Assembly (NCBI RefSeq): GCF_009769735.1
Contig: NZ_WSRO01000002.1
Coordinates: 5,034,001 to 5,098,000 of the forward strand
Direction: 5' to 3'
DNA: 64,000 nucleotides
Source of the DNA: Streptomyces sp. BA2
GTDB lineage: Bacteria; Actinomycetota; Actinomycetes; Streptomycetales; Streptomycetaceae
The position numbers and the translations under genes are program-made. Positions within the stretch are counted from its first letter, which is position 1. Each line of letters begins with the position of its first letter. The notes under the pieces are model-generated. The model was not told the origin of the DNA. It did no database searches and saw only the letters and a program-made list of their open reading frames with translations. Positions 34,187 through 42,062 of the stretch are shown in pieces.

Positions 34187-36010
34187 CTAGCGGAGGTGGC
34201 GCTCGGCGAAGTCCAGTTCCAACCGCACCTGCTTGATCCGCTCGTCCACGACGAGCGAGCCGTGCCCCGCGTCGTACCGGTACACCTCGTGCACCGCGTC
34301 CCGCGCCTTGAGCCGGTCCACGTAGTTCTCGACCTGGCGGATCGGGCAGCGCGGGTCGTTCACGCCCGCGGAGATGTAGACAGGGGCCTTCACCGCGTCC
34401 ACGTACGTCAGCGGGGACGAGGCCTTGAAGCGCTCCGGGACCTCCTCGGGCGTGCCGCCGAGGAGCGTGCGGTCCATGGCCTTCAGGGCCTCCATCTCGT
34501 CGTGGTACGCCGTCACGTAGTCCGCGACCGGGACCGCGGCAAGGCCCACCGCCCAGGAGTCGGGCTGCATGCCGACGCCGAGGAGCGTGAGATACCCGCC
34601 CCAGGAGCCGCCGGCCAGGACGATGCGGTCCGGGTCCGCGAGGCCCGACGTCACGGCCCACTCCCGCACCGCCGCGACGTCCTCCAGCTCGATCAGGCCG
34701 ACCCGGTGCTTGAGGGCGTCCGTCCACTCACGGCCGTACCCGGTCGAGCCGCGGTAGTTGACGCGCACCACCGCGTACCCATGGTCGACCCAGGCTGCCG
34801 GGCCCGCGGCGAACGCGTCGCTGTCGTGCCACGTCGGGCCGCCGTGGATCTCGAAGACCGTGGGGAGCGGGCCCGTCGCGTCGGCGGGCTTCTGTACGAG
34901 GGCGTGGACCCGGCCTCCGGGGCCCTCCACCCACACGTCCTCCACGGGCACGGAGGCCGGGGCCTTCATGCCGGGCGGGTCAAGGACGACGCCGCCCGTC
35001 GTCGAGCGCACCACCGGCGGCTCGGCGGCCGACGACCACAGGTACTCCACGCTGCCGTCCGGCCGCGCCGTCGCCCCGGACACGGACCCCCTGGGCGTCT
35101 CGACCTCGATCAGCTCACGGGAGGCGAAGACGTACCGGAACAGCTCGCTGCGGGCCTCGAAGCTGTGCACGATGAGCAGGGCGGAGCCGTCCGGATACCA
35201 CTCGGCGCTGACGTCACCCGGCAGGTCGAGCGCCAGGTCCGTCTCCTCGCCCGACGCGACGTCCCACACCATCGGCTCCCAGCGGCCGCGCCGCTGATGC
35301 CCGACGAGCAGCCGCGTGTCCCCGTCGACCGGCGCGAAGCCGAGGACCTCCAGGCCGAGCTCGACCGTGCCGCCCTTGGTGTCGTCGAGCTCGGCGACCG
35401 TGGAGCCGTCCGGCCTGAGCACCCGGAGGGTGGAGTGCATCGCGTCGCCGTGCTCCGTGTGCTCGACGGCGATCAGCGAGCCGTCGTGGGAGAGGTCGCC
35501 GACGCCCGCGGACTCGCGGTGGCGGTAGATCTCGACGGGGTCCGCGCCCGGAGCACGTACGACATGGATCGTCGAGCCCTCCTCGTCCGTCGAGCGGCCG
35601 ATGACGGACATCCGCCCGTCCCGCGCGAGGGCGAGGCCCGCGGGATACGACGCGTCGAGGCCCGCCACCGCGGGCTCGTCGGCGGCGCCGCCCGCGAAGG
35701 GCTGGCGCATCCACACGCCGAACTCGTCGCCGTCCGTGTCGTCGAACCACCAGATCCACTCGCCGTCCGGCGAGACCAGGCCGTCCGTCGTGCCGTTCGG
35801 CCGGTCCGTCACCTGGCGCTGCTCGCCGGTCGCGCGGTCCCATGCGTACAGCTCGTACGTCCCTGTCGCGTTCGACACGAACAAGGCACGGTCGGGGGCG
35901 TCCTCCGCCCAGTCGGGCAGGGAGACCCGCGGCGCCCGGAACCGCTTCTCCCAGTCGGCCATCTCCGCATCCGGCGTATTCACTGCTGCACCCGCACCCA
36001 AGTCGCTCAT
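34187..36010 (-). CDS. S9-family prolyl oligopeptidase-like serine peptidase
   Basis: 607 residues. The N-terminal two thirds form a beta-propeller of repeated strands (LVSPDGEWIWWFDD, GDLSHDGSLIAVEHTEHG, SAEWYPDGSALLIV). The C-terminal alpha/beta-hydrolase domain carries the catalytic triad: serine in VLAGGSWGGYLTLL, aspartate in AGVNDPRCPIRQ, histidine in YDAGHGSLVVDER. TVFEIHGGPTWHDSDAF gives the oxyanion loop. No signal peptide, so it is cytoplasmic, cleaving short peptides. ATG at 36010 has GGGGTCC upstream. It is divergent from the methyltransferase. Confidence 0.94.
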   Translation of the reverse strand: MSDLGAGAAVNTPDAEMADWEKRFRAPRVSLPDWAEDAPDRALFVSNATGTYELYAWDRATGEQRQVTDRPNGTTDGLVSPDGEWIWWFDDTDGDEFGVWMRQPFAGGAADEPAVAGLDASYPAGLALARDGRMSVIGRSTDEEGSTIHVVRAPGADPVEIYRHRESAGVGDLSHDGSLIAVEHTEHGDAMHSTLRVLRPDGSTVAELDDTKGGTVELGLEVLGFAPVDGDTRLLVGHQRRGRWEPMVWDVASGEETDLALDLPGDVSAEWYPDGSALLIVHSFEARSELFRYVFASRELIEVETPRGSVSGATARPDGSVEYLWSSAAEPPVVRSTTGGVVLDPPGMKAPASVPVEDVWVEGPGGRVHALVQKPADATGPLPTVFEIHGGPTWHDSDAFAAGPAAWVDHGYAVVRVNYRGSTGYGREWTDALKHRVGLIELEDVAAVREWAVTSGLADPDRIVLAGGSWGGYLTLLGVGMQPDSWAVGLAAVPVADYVTAYHDEMEALKAMDRTLLGGTPEEVPERFKASSPLTYVDAVKAPVYISAGVNDPRCPIRQVENYVDRLKARDAVHEVYRYDAGHGSLVVDERIKQVRLELDFAERHLR

Positions 36011-36082
36011 GGACCCCATAGTGCACGTACGCGCCGACAATCCGCTGGCGAGGGTCCCCAGCCTGTGGATAACTTTCTGGGC

Positions 36083-36949
36083 ATGTACTCACCGACCCCG
36101 TCCGACTGGCGCGAGGCCAACCGAAAGCGCTGGGACGAGCGCGTCCCTCTCCATCTCGCCAGCGAGTATTACGACCTCGAGGCCTTCCGCTCCGGCAAGG
36201 ACCCGCTGCGCCCCTTCGAGCTCGCCGAGGTCGGTGATGTCACCGGGCGCTCGCTGCTCCACCTCCAGTGCCACATCGGCCTGGACACCCTCTCCTGGGC
36301 CCGGCACGGCGCCTCACGCGTGGTCGGGCTCGACTTCTCCGAGCCCGCCGTGGACGCGGCGCGCGACCTCGCCGCCGAGCTCGGCTTCACCGCCGACCAG
36401 GCGTCCTTCGTCGCCGCCGACGTGTACGACGCGGCGAGCGCGGTGCCCGACTCCTCGTACGACATCGTCTACACCGGAGTAGGCGCCCTGTGCTGGCTCC
36501 CCGACATCCAGCGGTGGGCCGAGACCGCGGCCGCGCTCGTCGCTTCCCCAAGCTCTCAACTACGTTCGAGTAGGGGAGACCCCAATGGCGGCTTCCTCTA
36601 CCTCTCGGAGTTCCATCCGCTCGCGGACATCCTGGACGACGCGACGGGCTCACGGATCGCGTACGACTACTTCGCCCGCGACGCCTGGATCGAGGAGACC
36701 CCCGGCGGTTACGCGGACATGACCACCCCCACGGTCCACAACCGCACCGTGGAGTGGCAGCACCCGGTGGGCGAGGTCGTGTCGGCCCTCGCGGCGGCGG
36801 GCCTGCGGATCGACTTCCTCCACGAGCACGACACCACGCTCTTCGAGCGCTTCGGCTCCCTCGAACTCCGCGACGGCGTCTACCAGTTCCCGGCGGACCG
36901 CCCTCGCATCCCTCTCATGTACTCCTTGAGGGCGAGCAAGGTGCGCTAG
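36083..36949 (+). CDS. Class I SAM-dependent methyltransferase (interrupted by a repeat insert)
   Basis: 288 residues. The SAM-binding motif I is LLHLQCHIGLDTLSWA, followed by VVGLDFSEPAVDAAR (motif II acid) and FVAADVYDA; motif IV is SYDIVYTGVGALCWL. Substrate unknown. ATG at 36083 directly follows TTCTGGGC. Between WAETAAALVA and GGFLYLSEFHPL about 14 residues (PSSQLRSSRGDPN) do not fit the family; they are encoded by a palindromic repeat at 36544-36585 that keeps the frame. The insert lies where the loop before beta strand 5 is expected, so the protein may still fold. Confidence 0.9.
   Translation: MYSPTPSDWREANRKRWDERVPLHLASEYYDLEAFRSGKDPLRPFELAEVGDVTGRSLLHLQCHIGLDTLSWARHGASRVVGLDFSEPAVDAARDLAAELGFTADQASFVAADVYDAASAVPDSSYDIVYTGVGALCWLPDIQRWAETAAALVASPSSQLRSSRGDPNGGFLYLSEFHPLADILDDATGSRIAYDYFARDAWIEETPGGYADMTTPTVHNRTVEWQHPVGEVVSALAAAGLRIDFLHEHDTTLFERFGSLELRDGVYQFPADRPRIPLMYSLRASKVR
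36544..36585. repeat. Palindromic repeat inserted in frame in the methyltransferase gene
   Basis: The stretch TTCCCCAAGCTCTCAA...TTCGAGTAGGGGAGACCCCA contains TCCCC (36545-36549)/GGGGA (36573-36577) and CTC (36553-36555)/GAG (36568-36570), an imperfect hairpin, and is clearly less GC-rich than the gene. From memory it resembles a dispersed repeat seen in many Streptomyces intergenic regions (CCAAGCTCT...TCGAGCAGGGG). Length of 42 bp keeps the reading frame. Confidence 0.7.
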
Positions 36950-37021
36950 GCCAGCAAGGCGATCAAGGCGGGCCAGGCGGTGGCCTGAGCTCCGTGATCT
37001 CCGCGAAGCCAGAGCACGCCC

Positions 37022-37615
37022 TCAATCTGCCGTCGGCCGCATCCACCCCTCCCACACCAGCTCGTCAGGCGCCCCCGCCTCGCTCTCTCCACGGCGGGGC
37101 GGTGCCGTCGATCCCGGCCCGCCCGCATCGAACTCCCCGAGCTTCGTCCAGCCCCACGACCGCAGGACCTCGCGCCCCAGATCGTCGTCCCGTTTGATGA
37201 CCGCGACGACCAGGTCCGTGGTGTGCCGCATGAGCAGCAGCGTGCGCAGGCGGTCCGATACGCCCTGGTGCCGGTAGGCGGGCACCACCATCAGCTCGGT
37301 CAGGACGAAGACCCGGCCCGAGGCCGTGCGTTCCTCCACCCCCGGGGGCAGGACGCCGCGGAACCCTTCCCACCAGTCGCCGGTACGCGGCGCGCGGTAG
37401 CCGTAGAGACAGCCGACCAGGCCCCCGGCGTCGGCGACGACCATGTCGAAGTCGGGCCGCTGCACGGTGTTCTCGAAAAGGCGCAGGAAGCCCTGCCGAT
37501 CCCGGTACTCGGCTCCGGCGGCTCCTTCGTATGCCTCGACATAGACGTCGGCGACCGCTTCCCGCTGCTGTTCGGCCTGCCACCGGGTCAGCCGCCGCAA
37601 GAACACCTCTGCCAT
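37022..37615 (-). CDS. GNAT-family N-acetyltransferase
   Basis: 197 residues, GCN5-type fold. The core strand and acetyl-CoA loop are VFVLTELMVVPAYRHQGVSDRLRTLLL, where YRHQGV matches the Q/RxxGxG/A-like signature in a weak form. VVADAGGLVGCLYGY is the preceding strand pair. The ATG at 37615 follows GGAGGAACGA closely; an upstream in-frame start exists. Substrate unknown. It is the last gene of a leftward set with the hydrolase/TetR pair but separated by 118 bp, so probably a separate unit. Confidence 0.85.
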   Translation of the reverse strand: MAEVFLRRLTRWQAEQQREAVADVYVEAYEGAAGAEYRDRQGFLRLFENTVQRPDFDMVVADAGGLVGCLYGYRAPRTGDWWEGFRGVLPPGVEERTASGRVFVLTELMVVPAYRHQGVSDRLRTLLLMRHTTDLVVAVIKRDDDLGREVLRSWGWTKLGEFDAGGPGSTAPPRRGESEAGAPDELVWEGWMRPTAD

Positions 37616-37733
37616 TCGTTCCTCCGCCCGCCCCCGCCGAGGGAACTCCTCGACACCCCTCGACACCCCTGGACTCCGCATGGTGACACCACGGAACGGA
37701 GAGCGGAACGGGGCGTGTCATGGCCACTTGAAG

Positions 37734-38624
37734 TCACCCGGCCAGGAACCCGTCCAGGAACGGGACGACCGCATCGATGAAGTGCTCGTTCCGATCGCCG
37801 ACCACCATGTGCCCGGCGTCGGCCACATCGACGCGCCGCGCGTGGGGGACCCGGTCACAGAACTGCTCGGCGATGTCTTCGCGCACCACGTCGCTCATGC
37901 CGCCCCGGACGAGCAGGATCGGCACCTCGGTCGCGCACGCGGCGTCGAGGAGGCGCTCCGCCATGCCGGGCGGGTCCATCCGGCCCTCGAAGCTGTCCAG
38001 GATGCGGGGGTCCCAGTGCCAGACCCAGCGATCGCCGTGACGTCGCAGGTTGTTCCGTATCCCGGCGGGGGCGTACGGAGTGTCAAGAGCATCCGGAGCA
38101 TCCGGACGTGCGCGATGCGGCAGATGAGCGGAGACCGCCGCGGCCGCTTCCCCGGGGCTGGCGAATCCGTCCGGGCGGCGGCGCATGAACTCGACGATCC
38201 GGCGGAACCCGCGGGGGTCGGGCCGGTGGGCGATGTCGACAAGCACCAGAGCGCGAATGGCCGCCCGGGGCGTCTCCCCGGCGGCGAGCAGCGAACTCAG
38301 GCCTCCGAGCGAGGCACCGATGAGCACCGGCCGGTCGCCGAGTTCAGCAACCAGCGCCCGGACGTCCTGGACGAACAGGCCGAGGTCGTAGTCACCGTCG
38401 GCCGACCATTGGCTCGCGCCATGTCCCCGCAGGTCAGGGGCGATGACCCGCCACCCCAGCGCGGCGAGCCGTGGGCCGGTCCTGTCCCAGGCGTGACGTG
38501 TCTGGCCGCCCCCGTGCAGCAGGACAAGAGGCGGCGAGGACGCCTCGCCCCACACATCGGCCGCGAGCAGGGTTCCGTCGCCGCCCACGAAGCTTCGGGC
38601 CTGCGGCAGCGCGCCGGCCGTCAT
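37734..38624 (-). CDS. Alpha/beta hydrolase
   Basis: 296 residues. Oxyanion loop LLHGGGQTRHAWD, nucleophile elbow LIGASLGGLSSL (serine near 104), acid in LLVRGGMSDVVR and histidine in ADAGHMVVGDRN. A cap region (about 130-200) holds a Pro/Asp/Ala-rich piece (RARPDAPDALDTPYAPAG) with internally repeated TCCGGAGCA DNA. The sequence pattern is like epoxide hydrolases, haloalkane dehalogenases and esterases; which is not clear. ATG overlaps the stop of the TetR gene (ATGA), so it is probably the target of that regulator. Confidence 0.93.
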   Translation of the reverse strand: MTAGALPQARSFVGGDGTLLAADVWGEASSPPLVLLHGGGQTRHAWDRTGPRLAALGWRVIAPDLRGHGASQWSADGDYDLGLFVQDVRALVAELGDRPVLIGASLGGLSSLLAAGETPRAAIRALVLVDIAHRPDPRGFRRIVEFMRRRPDGFASPGEAAAAVSAHLPHRARPDAPDALDTPYAPAGIRNNLRRHGDRWVWHWDPRILDSFEGRMDPPGMAERLLDAACATEVPILLVRGGMSDVVREDIAEQFCDRVPHARRVDVADAGHMVVGDRNEHFIDAVVPFLDGFLAG

Positions 38625-39289
38625 ACCGCGTCCCCGCGTACCGCATCCCCGGATGCCGCGTCCCCGCGTACCGCACCTCTGCGTCTGAGCGGCGCCAGCA
38701 GTTGGTCGCGGTGGGGGTCCGCAGCCGCCGCGGCGAGCGCGACGTCGAGCGCGAACAGGGCACGTGCGAGGAACCGGTCGTCATCGATCAGGGCGGCGAC
38801 CCACTGATGCAGCGCGCCCAGGCACGAGGCGCCGACAACGGCGGCCAGCGCGTCGGTGTCGATGTCGGCGCGCAGGAGGCCTTGGGTCCGCGCGTCCGCC
38901 ATCGCCTGACGGAGCTGGGTGAGCGGGCTGCGGTCGAACACGAGGCCGCTCGCCGCCCACTCCCGCACCATGCGGCGCGACACGACCGGGTCGCCCACGA
39001 ACAGCTGGACGGTCGCCTCGACGACCTCGCGCGGACCGCCGGCTCCCGGCTCCGCCAGGCGGTGCTCGAGTTCGTCCATGAACCCGGCGGCCAGCGCCTC
39101 CCAGATCTTGTCGCGCGGTCCGATGAGGTTGTAGACGGTGGCCGGGGCGACCTCCGCCCGCTCGGCGATCCGCTCGGTACTGATCACCGATTCCGGCCCG
39201 TCGCGCAGGAGCTCACGCGTCGCCGCAAGGATCCGCGACCGCCGCTCAGCCTTGTTCCGCGCACGCAGCCCACCTTGGTCCGTCTGCAT
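38621..39289 (-). CDS. TetR-family transcriptional regulator
   Basis: 222 residues. The N-terminal helix-turn-helix is ERRSRILAATRELLRDGPESVISTERIAERAEVAPATVYNLIGPRDKIWEAL-like: recognition helix APATVYNLIG at about 47-56. The remaining helices form the ligand/dimer domain. The last 15 residues are a short repeat (RGDAASGDAVRGDAV) from tandem DNA duplication at about 38622-38680. It forms an operon with the hydrolase, and an 18-bp palindrome sits 25 bp upstream of its ATG, so it probably represses its own operon. Confidence 0.94.
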   Translation of the reverse strand: MQTDQGGLRARNKAERRSRILAATRELLRDGPESVISTERIAERAEVAPATVYNLIGPRDKIWEALAAGFMDELEHRLAEPGAGGPREVVEATVQLFVGDPVVSRRMVREWAASGLVFDRSPLTQLRQAMADARTQGLLRADIDTDALAAVVGASCLGALHQWVAALIDDDRFLARALFALDVALAAAAADPHRDQLLAPLRRRGAVRGDAASGDAVRGDAV

Positions 39290-39313
39290 AAGCGCACCTC
39301 GCCTTCCCTAAAA

Positions 39314-39331
39314 TTTAGAGAGCTCTCTAAA
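39314..39331. promoter_or_regulatory. 18-bp palindromic operator of the TetR/hydrolase operon
   Basis: TTTAGAGAGCTCTCTAAA is a perfect palindrome in an AT-rich patch directly upstream of the TetR gene. Its position over the likely promoter and its size fit a TetR-dimer operator. Half-like sites (CTAAAATTTAGAG, ACTTAGAG) flank it. Confidence 0.85.
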
Positions 39332-39407
39332 CTTAGAGGCGCGCCTGGACATGGGCAAGCACGGAGGTCAGGGGTGGTCAGAGATGGCCCAAGGCGGTAC
39401 GAGGTGG

Positions 39408-39992
39408 TCAGAGGTGGAGCATCGACATGACCTCGGGACTTCGTACACCCGTCGAGACGGCAGGGATGTCTGCGCCGGGGCGGATCCAGCCGGCGCGCTC
39501 CGCTGCCGCGACGGCCAGCTTCTCGGCTTCGTCCGCTTGGGAGTTCAGCCCCTCGTCCGTGCCGAGACAGCTGGCCCCCGCTGCCGTGGATGCGGCCAGG
39601 GAGGCCTTGAGCGCGGCCCGGCACGCGGCGCGGGACGGTTCGGTGTCGCCGTCGACGAGCTGTCCCATCTGGGAGGCCTGCGCGGCGGAGGCAGCGGAGT
39701 TCCTGGCGCAGCGAGAATCCGCCGCTGGATCGGGTGAGCTCTCGGCGAGCACGGCGAGCGCCTGCGCCGCCACGCGCGCGGCGTGAGCTGCCTTCCAGAC
39801 CGCGTTCTCGTCAGTCGCGTTGCCGTCCGGCTGTTCTCCCGCGACGCGCTCGACGTAGTGGCTGATGGCTGCCGCCCGAGCTGCTGCGCTCTCAGCTCGC
39901 GCGGCGTGGCCTTGTCTGAGGACTGATGCCTCAGGCGCGTGCTTCCCCCGTATCTCCCGCATCTCCCGCATTTCCCGGTCGCGTTCGCTCAT
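39408..39992 (-). CDS. Hypothetical alanine-rich helical protein
   Basis: 194 residues from ATG 39992, which has AGGAGAGG 3 nt upstream. It begins with a charged helix (MSERDREMREMREIRGKH) and continues with Ala/Ser-rich helices (RAESAAARAAAISHYVERVAGE, AAHAARVAAQALAVLAESS, ACRAALKASLAASTAAGASC). No membrane helix, signal or catalytic motif. Coiled-coil packing is likely. I do not recognise a family; sequences of this kind in Streptomyces often follow helix-turn-helix genes. Codon use is less GC-biased than in core genes. Confidence 0.65.
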   Translation of the reverse strand: MSERDREMREMREIRGKHAPEASVLRQGHAARAESAAARAAAISHYVERVAGEQPDGNATDENAVWKAAHAARVAAQALAVLAESSPDPAADSRCARNSAASAAQASQMGQLVDGDTEPSRAACRAALKASLAASTAAGASCLGTDEGLNSQADEAEKLAVAAAERAGWIRPGADIPAVSTGVRSPEVMSMLHL

Positions 39993-40133
39993 CGGCCTCT
40001 CCTCGTCTGCCAGAACGACGGTGCGCGCCGTGCTCATGCCCGCGCAGGGTGGCATGCCGCGGCGCAACAGGCCAGACAAGCGCGCGAGGCTTCGCGCCAC
40101 CGGCGCCTACTGGACCTACGGGACCTACCGGAC

Positions 40134-40583
40134 CTACTGGAAGAGCCCCAACACATCATCCAGCGACCAGACTTGCCAGCCCATGGCGAAGAGAACGACG
40201 AGTGAGATGAGCGCCATCATCAGGTTCTGACCTTGTTCGGCCCAGTCATGGATCATCAACACGAAATAGATCAGGTTGAGTACGAGCCCTCCGATCAGCG
40301 CGATCGGTGTGAGCAAGCCGAAGATGAGACCAAGGCCGAGCGCCAGCTCCGCGTAGGCGACGATGTATGCCATCAGCTGCGGCCGGGGCCGCACGGTCAG
40401 GTCGAAGCCGGCCCGGACGAACTGCCAGCGGTGTTTCTCGGCGATGCCCACCGCCCAGCCGATGCCCCCTCCGGTGAACCAGGTCTTCTTGTCCTTGTGG
40501 CGCCAGCTCTCCAGCCACCAAAGGCCGAGTCCGATCCGGAGCACGGCGATCCACTCGGCTCCGCTGAGCCACATCGTCTGCAT
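40134..40583 (-). CDS. DoxX-family membrane protein
   Basis: 149 residues, four membrane helices. The first carries WIAVLRIGLGLWWLESW, followed by a loop, then AYIVAYAELALGLGLIFGLLTPIALIGGLVLNLIYFVL and a last helix NLMMALISLVVLFAMGW. DoxX proteins serve as subunits in sulphur or quinone oxidation or in respiratory/oxidative-stress complexes. It is divergent from the amidohydrolase gene and has the same type of palindromic operator in front, so the two are probably co-regulated. ATG at 40583. Confidence 0.85.
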   Translation of the reverse strand: MQTMWLSGAEWIAVLRIGLGLWWLESWRHKDKKTWFTGGGIGWAVGIAEKHRWQFVRAGFDLTVRPRPQLMAYIVAYAELALGLGLIFGLLTPIALIGGLVLNLIYFVLMIHDWAEQGQNLMMALISLVVLFAMGWQVWSLDDVLGLFQ

Positions 40584-40614
40584 CGAGCACCCTCCCTCAT
40601 CCCCTCAACCTGAC

Positions 40615-40629
40615 CTGACGGGCCGTCAG
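40615..40629. promoter_or_regulatory. Palindromic operator, DoxX side
   Basis: CTGACGG-G-CCGTCAG is a perfect 7-bp inverted repeat with one central base, 32 bp upstream of the DoxX ATG. It is the twin of the site at 40711-40729 and has the form of TetR-family operators. Confidence 0.8.
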
Positions 40630-40710
40630 TTCAGCGGATCCCGCTCGATCGCGCAAGGGGTCGAGTTTCAAGCGGGCTGTTGCCGTCGTCGATGTGAGCC
40701 CATAACCTCA

Positions 40711-40729
40711 ATCTGATGGACCGTCAGAT
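40711..40729. promoter_or_regulatory. Palindromic operator, amidohydrolase side
   Basis: ATCTGATGGACCGTCAGAT, a 19-bp palindrome with one mismatched pair, overlaps the promoter or leader of the amidohydrolase. Its core CTGAYGG-N-CCGTCAG is shared with 40615-40629, 96 bp away. Confidence 0.82.
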
Positions 40730-40768
40730 GCGTGTATGGGAAACCGGCAGGTAGTAGGGGGCACAGCA

Positions 40769-41989
40769 GTGGACAGCAACGAGGTCGGGGCCAAGGAGCT
40801 CCCCCGCGTCATCAGCGTGGATGACCACGTCATCGAACCCGCGCACCTCTTCGAGAAGTGGCTCCCGAGCAAGTACCGCGACCGGGGCCCGAAGCCCTTC
40901 ACCGCAGGTATCGGCGAGCTGGCGTACATCGGCGGCAAGTACAAGTTCACGACCGACCCGGAAGGGCAGGTCACCGACTGGTGGGAGTACGAGGGGGAGA
41001 TCTTCCCGTACAAGCGCATCATCGCCGCCGTCGGTTTCTCGCGGGACGAGATGACGCTCGACGGCATCACGCGCGAGCAGATGCGCCGCGGCTGCTGGGA
41101 CCCGAAGGCCCGCCTTGAGGACATGGACATCAACCATGTCGAGGCCTCCCTCTGCTTCCCGACGTTCCCGCGCTTTTGTGGGCAGACGTTCTCCGAGGCC
41201 AAGGACAAGGAGGTCGGGCTCGCCTGCGTCCGGGCGTACAACGACTGGATGGTGGAGGAGTGGTGCGGGGACAGCCGCGGCAGACTGATCCCGCTGTGCC
41301 TCATCCCGCTGTGGGACGTCGACCTGGCTGTCGCCGAGATCAAGCGCAATGCCGCCCGCGGCGTGCGCGCCGTGACCTTCAGCGAGATCCCCACGCACCT
41401 CGGGCTGCCGTCGATCCACTCCGGCTACTGGGACCCGTTCTTCGCGGCGTGCGAGGAGACCGGCACGGTGGTGAACATGCACATCGGTTCGTCGTCACAG
41501 ATGCCGGCGGCGTCGCCCGACGCGCCCCCGGCCGTTCAGGCCTCCTTGAGCTTCAACAACGCGATGGCATCGATGATGGACTTCCTCTTCTCCGGGGTCC
41601 TTGTGAAGTTCCCGCGGCTCAAACTCGCGTACAGCGAAGGCCAGATGGGGTGGATTCCGTACGCCCTGGAGCGCGCCGACGACGTCTGGGAGGAGCACCG
41701 GGCCTGGGGCGGGGTCAAGGACCTGATCCCGGAGCCTCCGTCGACGTACTACTACCGGCAGATCTTCTGCTGCTTCTTCCGGGACAAGCACGGCATCGCC
41801 TCCATCGAGACCGTGGGCGTCGACAACGCCACCTTCGAAACCGACTATCCGCATGTCGACTCGACATGGCCGCACACGAAGCAGGTGGCCGAGGACCACG
41901 TAGGCCACCTCCCTGAGGACGTGGCGTACAAGCTGCTGCGCGGGAATGCGATTCGCATGCTGGATCTCCCGTTCGACGGGAACCGGTAG
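40769..41989 (+). CDS. Amidohydrolase family protein (ACMSD-like)
   Basis: About 406 residues. The metal-dependent amidohydrolase (TIM-barrel) fold starts at RVISVDDHVIEPAHLF; VNMHIGSSS carries the metal histidine, LAYSEGQMGWIPYALERAD and ETDYPHVDSTWPHTK the later metal/active-site residues. The order resembles ACMSD/gamma-resorcylate decarboxylase proteins that remove carboxyl groups, and mycobacterial relatives sit near lipid-catabolism genes. GTG 40769 is chosen as AGGGGGC precedes it by 7 nt; ATG 40736 is an alternative. Divergent from DoxX with shared operators. Confidence 0.9.
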   Translation: MDSNEVGAKELPRVISVDDHVIEPAHLFEKWLPSKYRDRGPKPFTAGIGELAYIGGKYKFTTDPEGQVTDWWEYEGEIFPYKRIIAAVGFSRDEMTLDGITREQMRRGCWDPKARLEDMDINHVEASLCFPTFPRFCGQTFSEAKDKEVGLACVRAYNDWMVEEWCGDSRGRLIPLCLIPLWDVDLAVAEIKRNAARGVRAVTFSEIPTHLGLPSIHSGYWDPFFAACEETGTVVNMHIGSSSQMPAASPDAPPAVQASLSFNNAMASMMDFLFSGVLVKFPRLKLAYSEGQMGWIPYALERADDVWEEHRAWGGVKDLIPEPPSTYYYRQIFCCFFRDKHGIASIETVGVDNATFETDYPHVDSTWPHTKQVAEDHVGHLPEDVAYKLLRGNAIRMLDLPFDGNR

Positions 41990-42004
41990 GTCGCCGGTTG
42001 GTGG

Positions 42005-42046
42005 TCGGCGCCGCCATCGCCCGGTGGGCCGGGCGGGAAGCGCCGA
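42005..42046. terminator. Terminator between amidohydrolase and FkbM genes
   Basis: An inner perfect hairpin CGCCCGG (42018-42024), loop TGGG, CCGGGCG (42029-42035) is enclosed by TCGGCGC (42005-42011)/GCGCCGA (42040-42046). Both flanking genes end here, so it can act in both directions. Confidence 0.75.
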
Positions 42047-42062
42047 CATCACCGCAGGGCCA

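Noticed and set aside
34106..36082. Very long rightward frame in front of the methyltransferase start.
   Set aside because: It is the opposite strand of the S9 peptidase gene, whose catalytic motifs prove which strand codes; high GC keeps such frames open.
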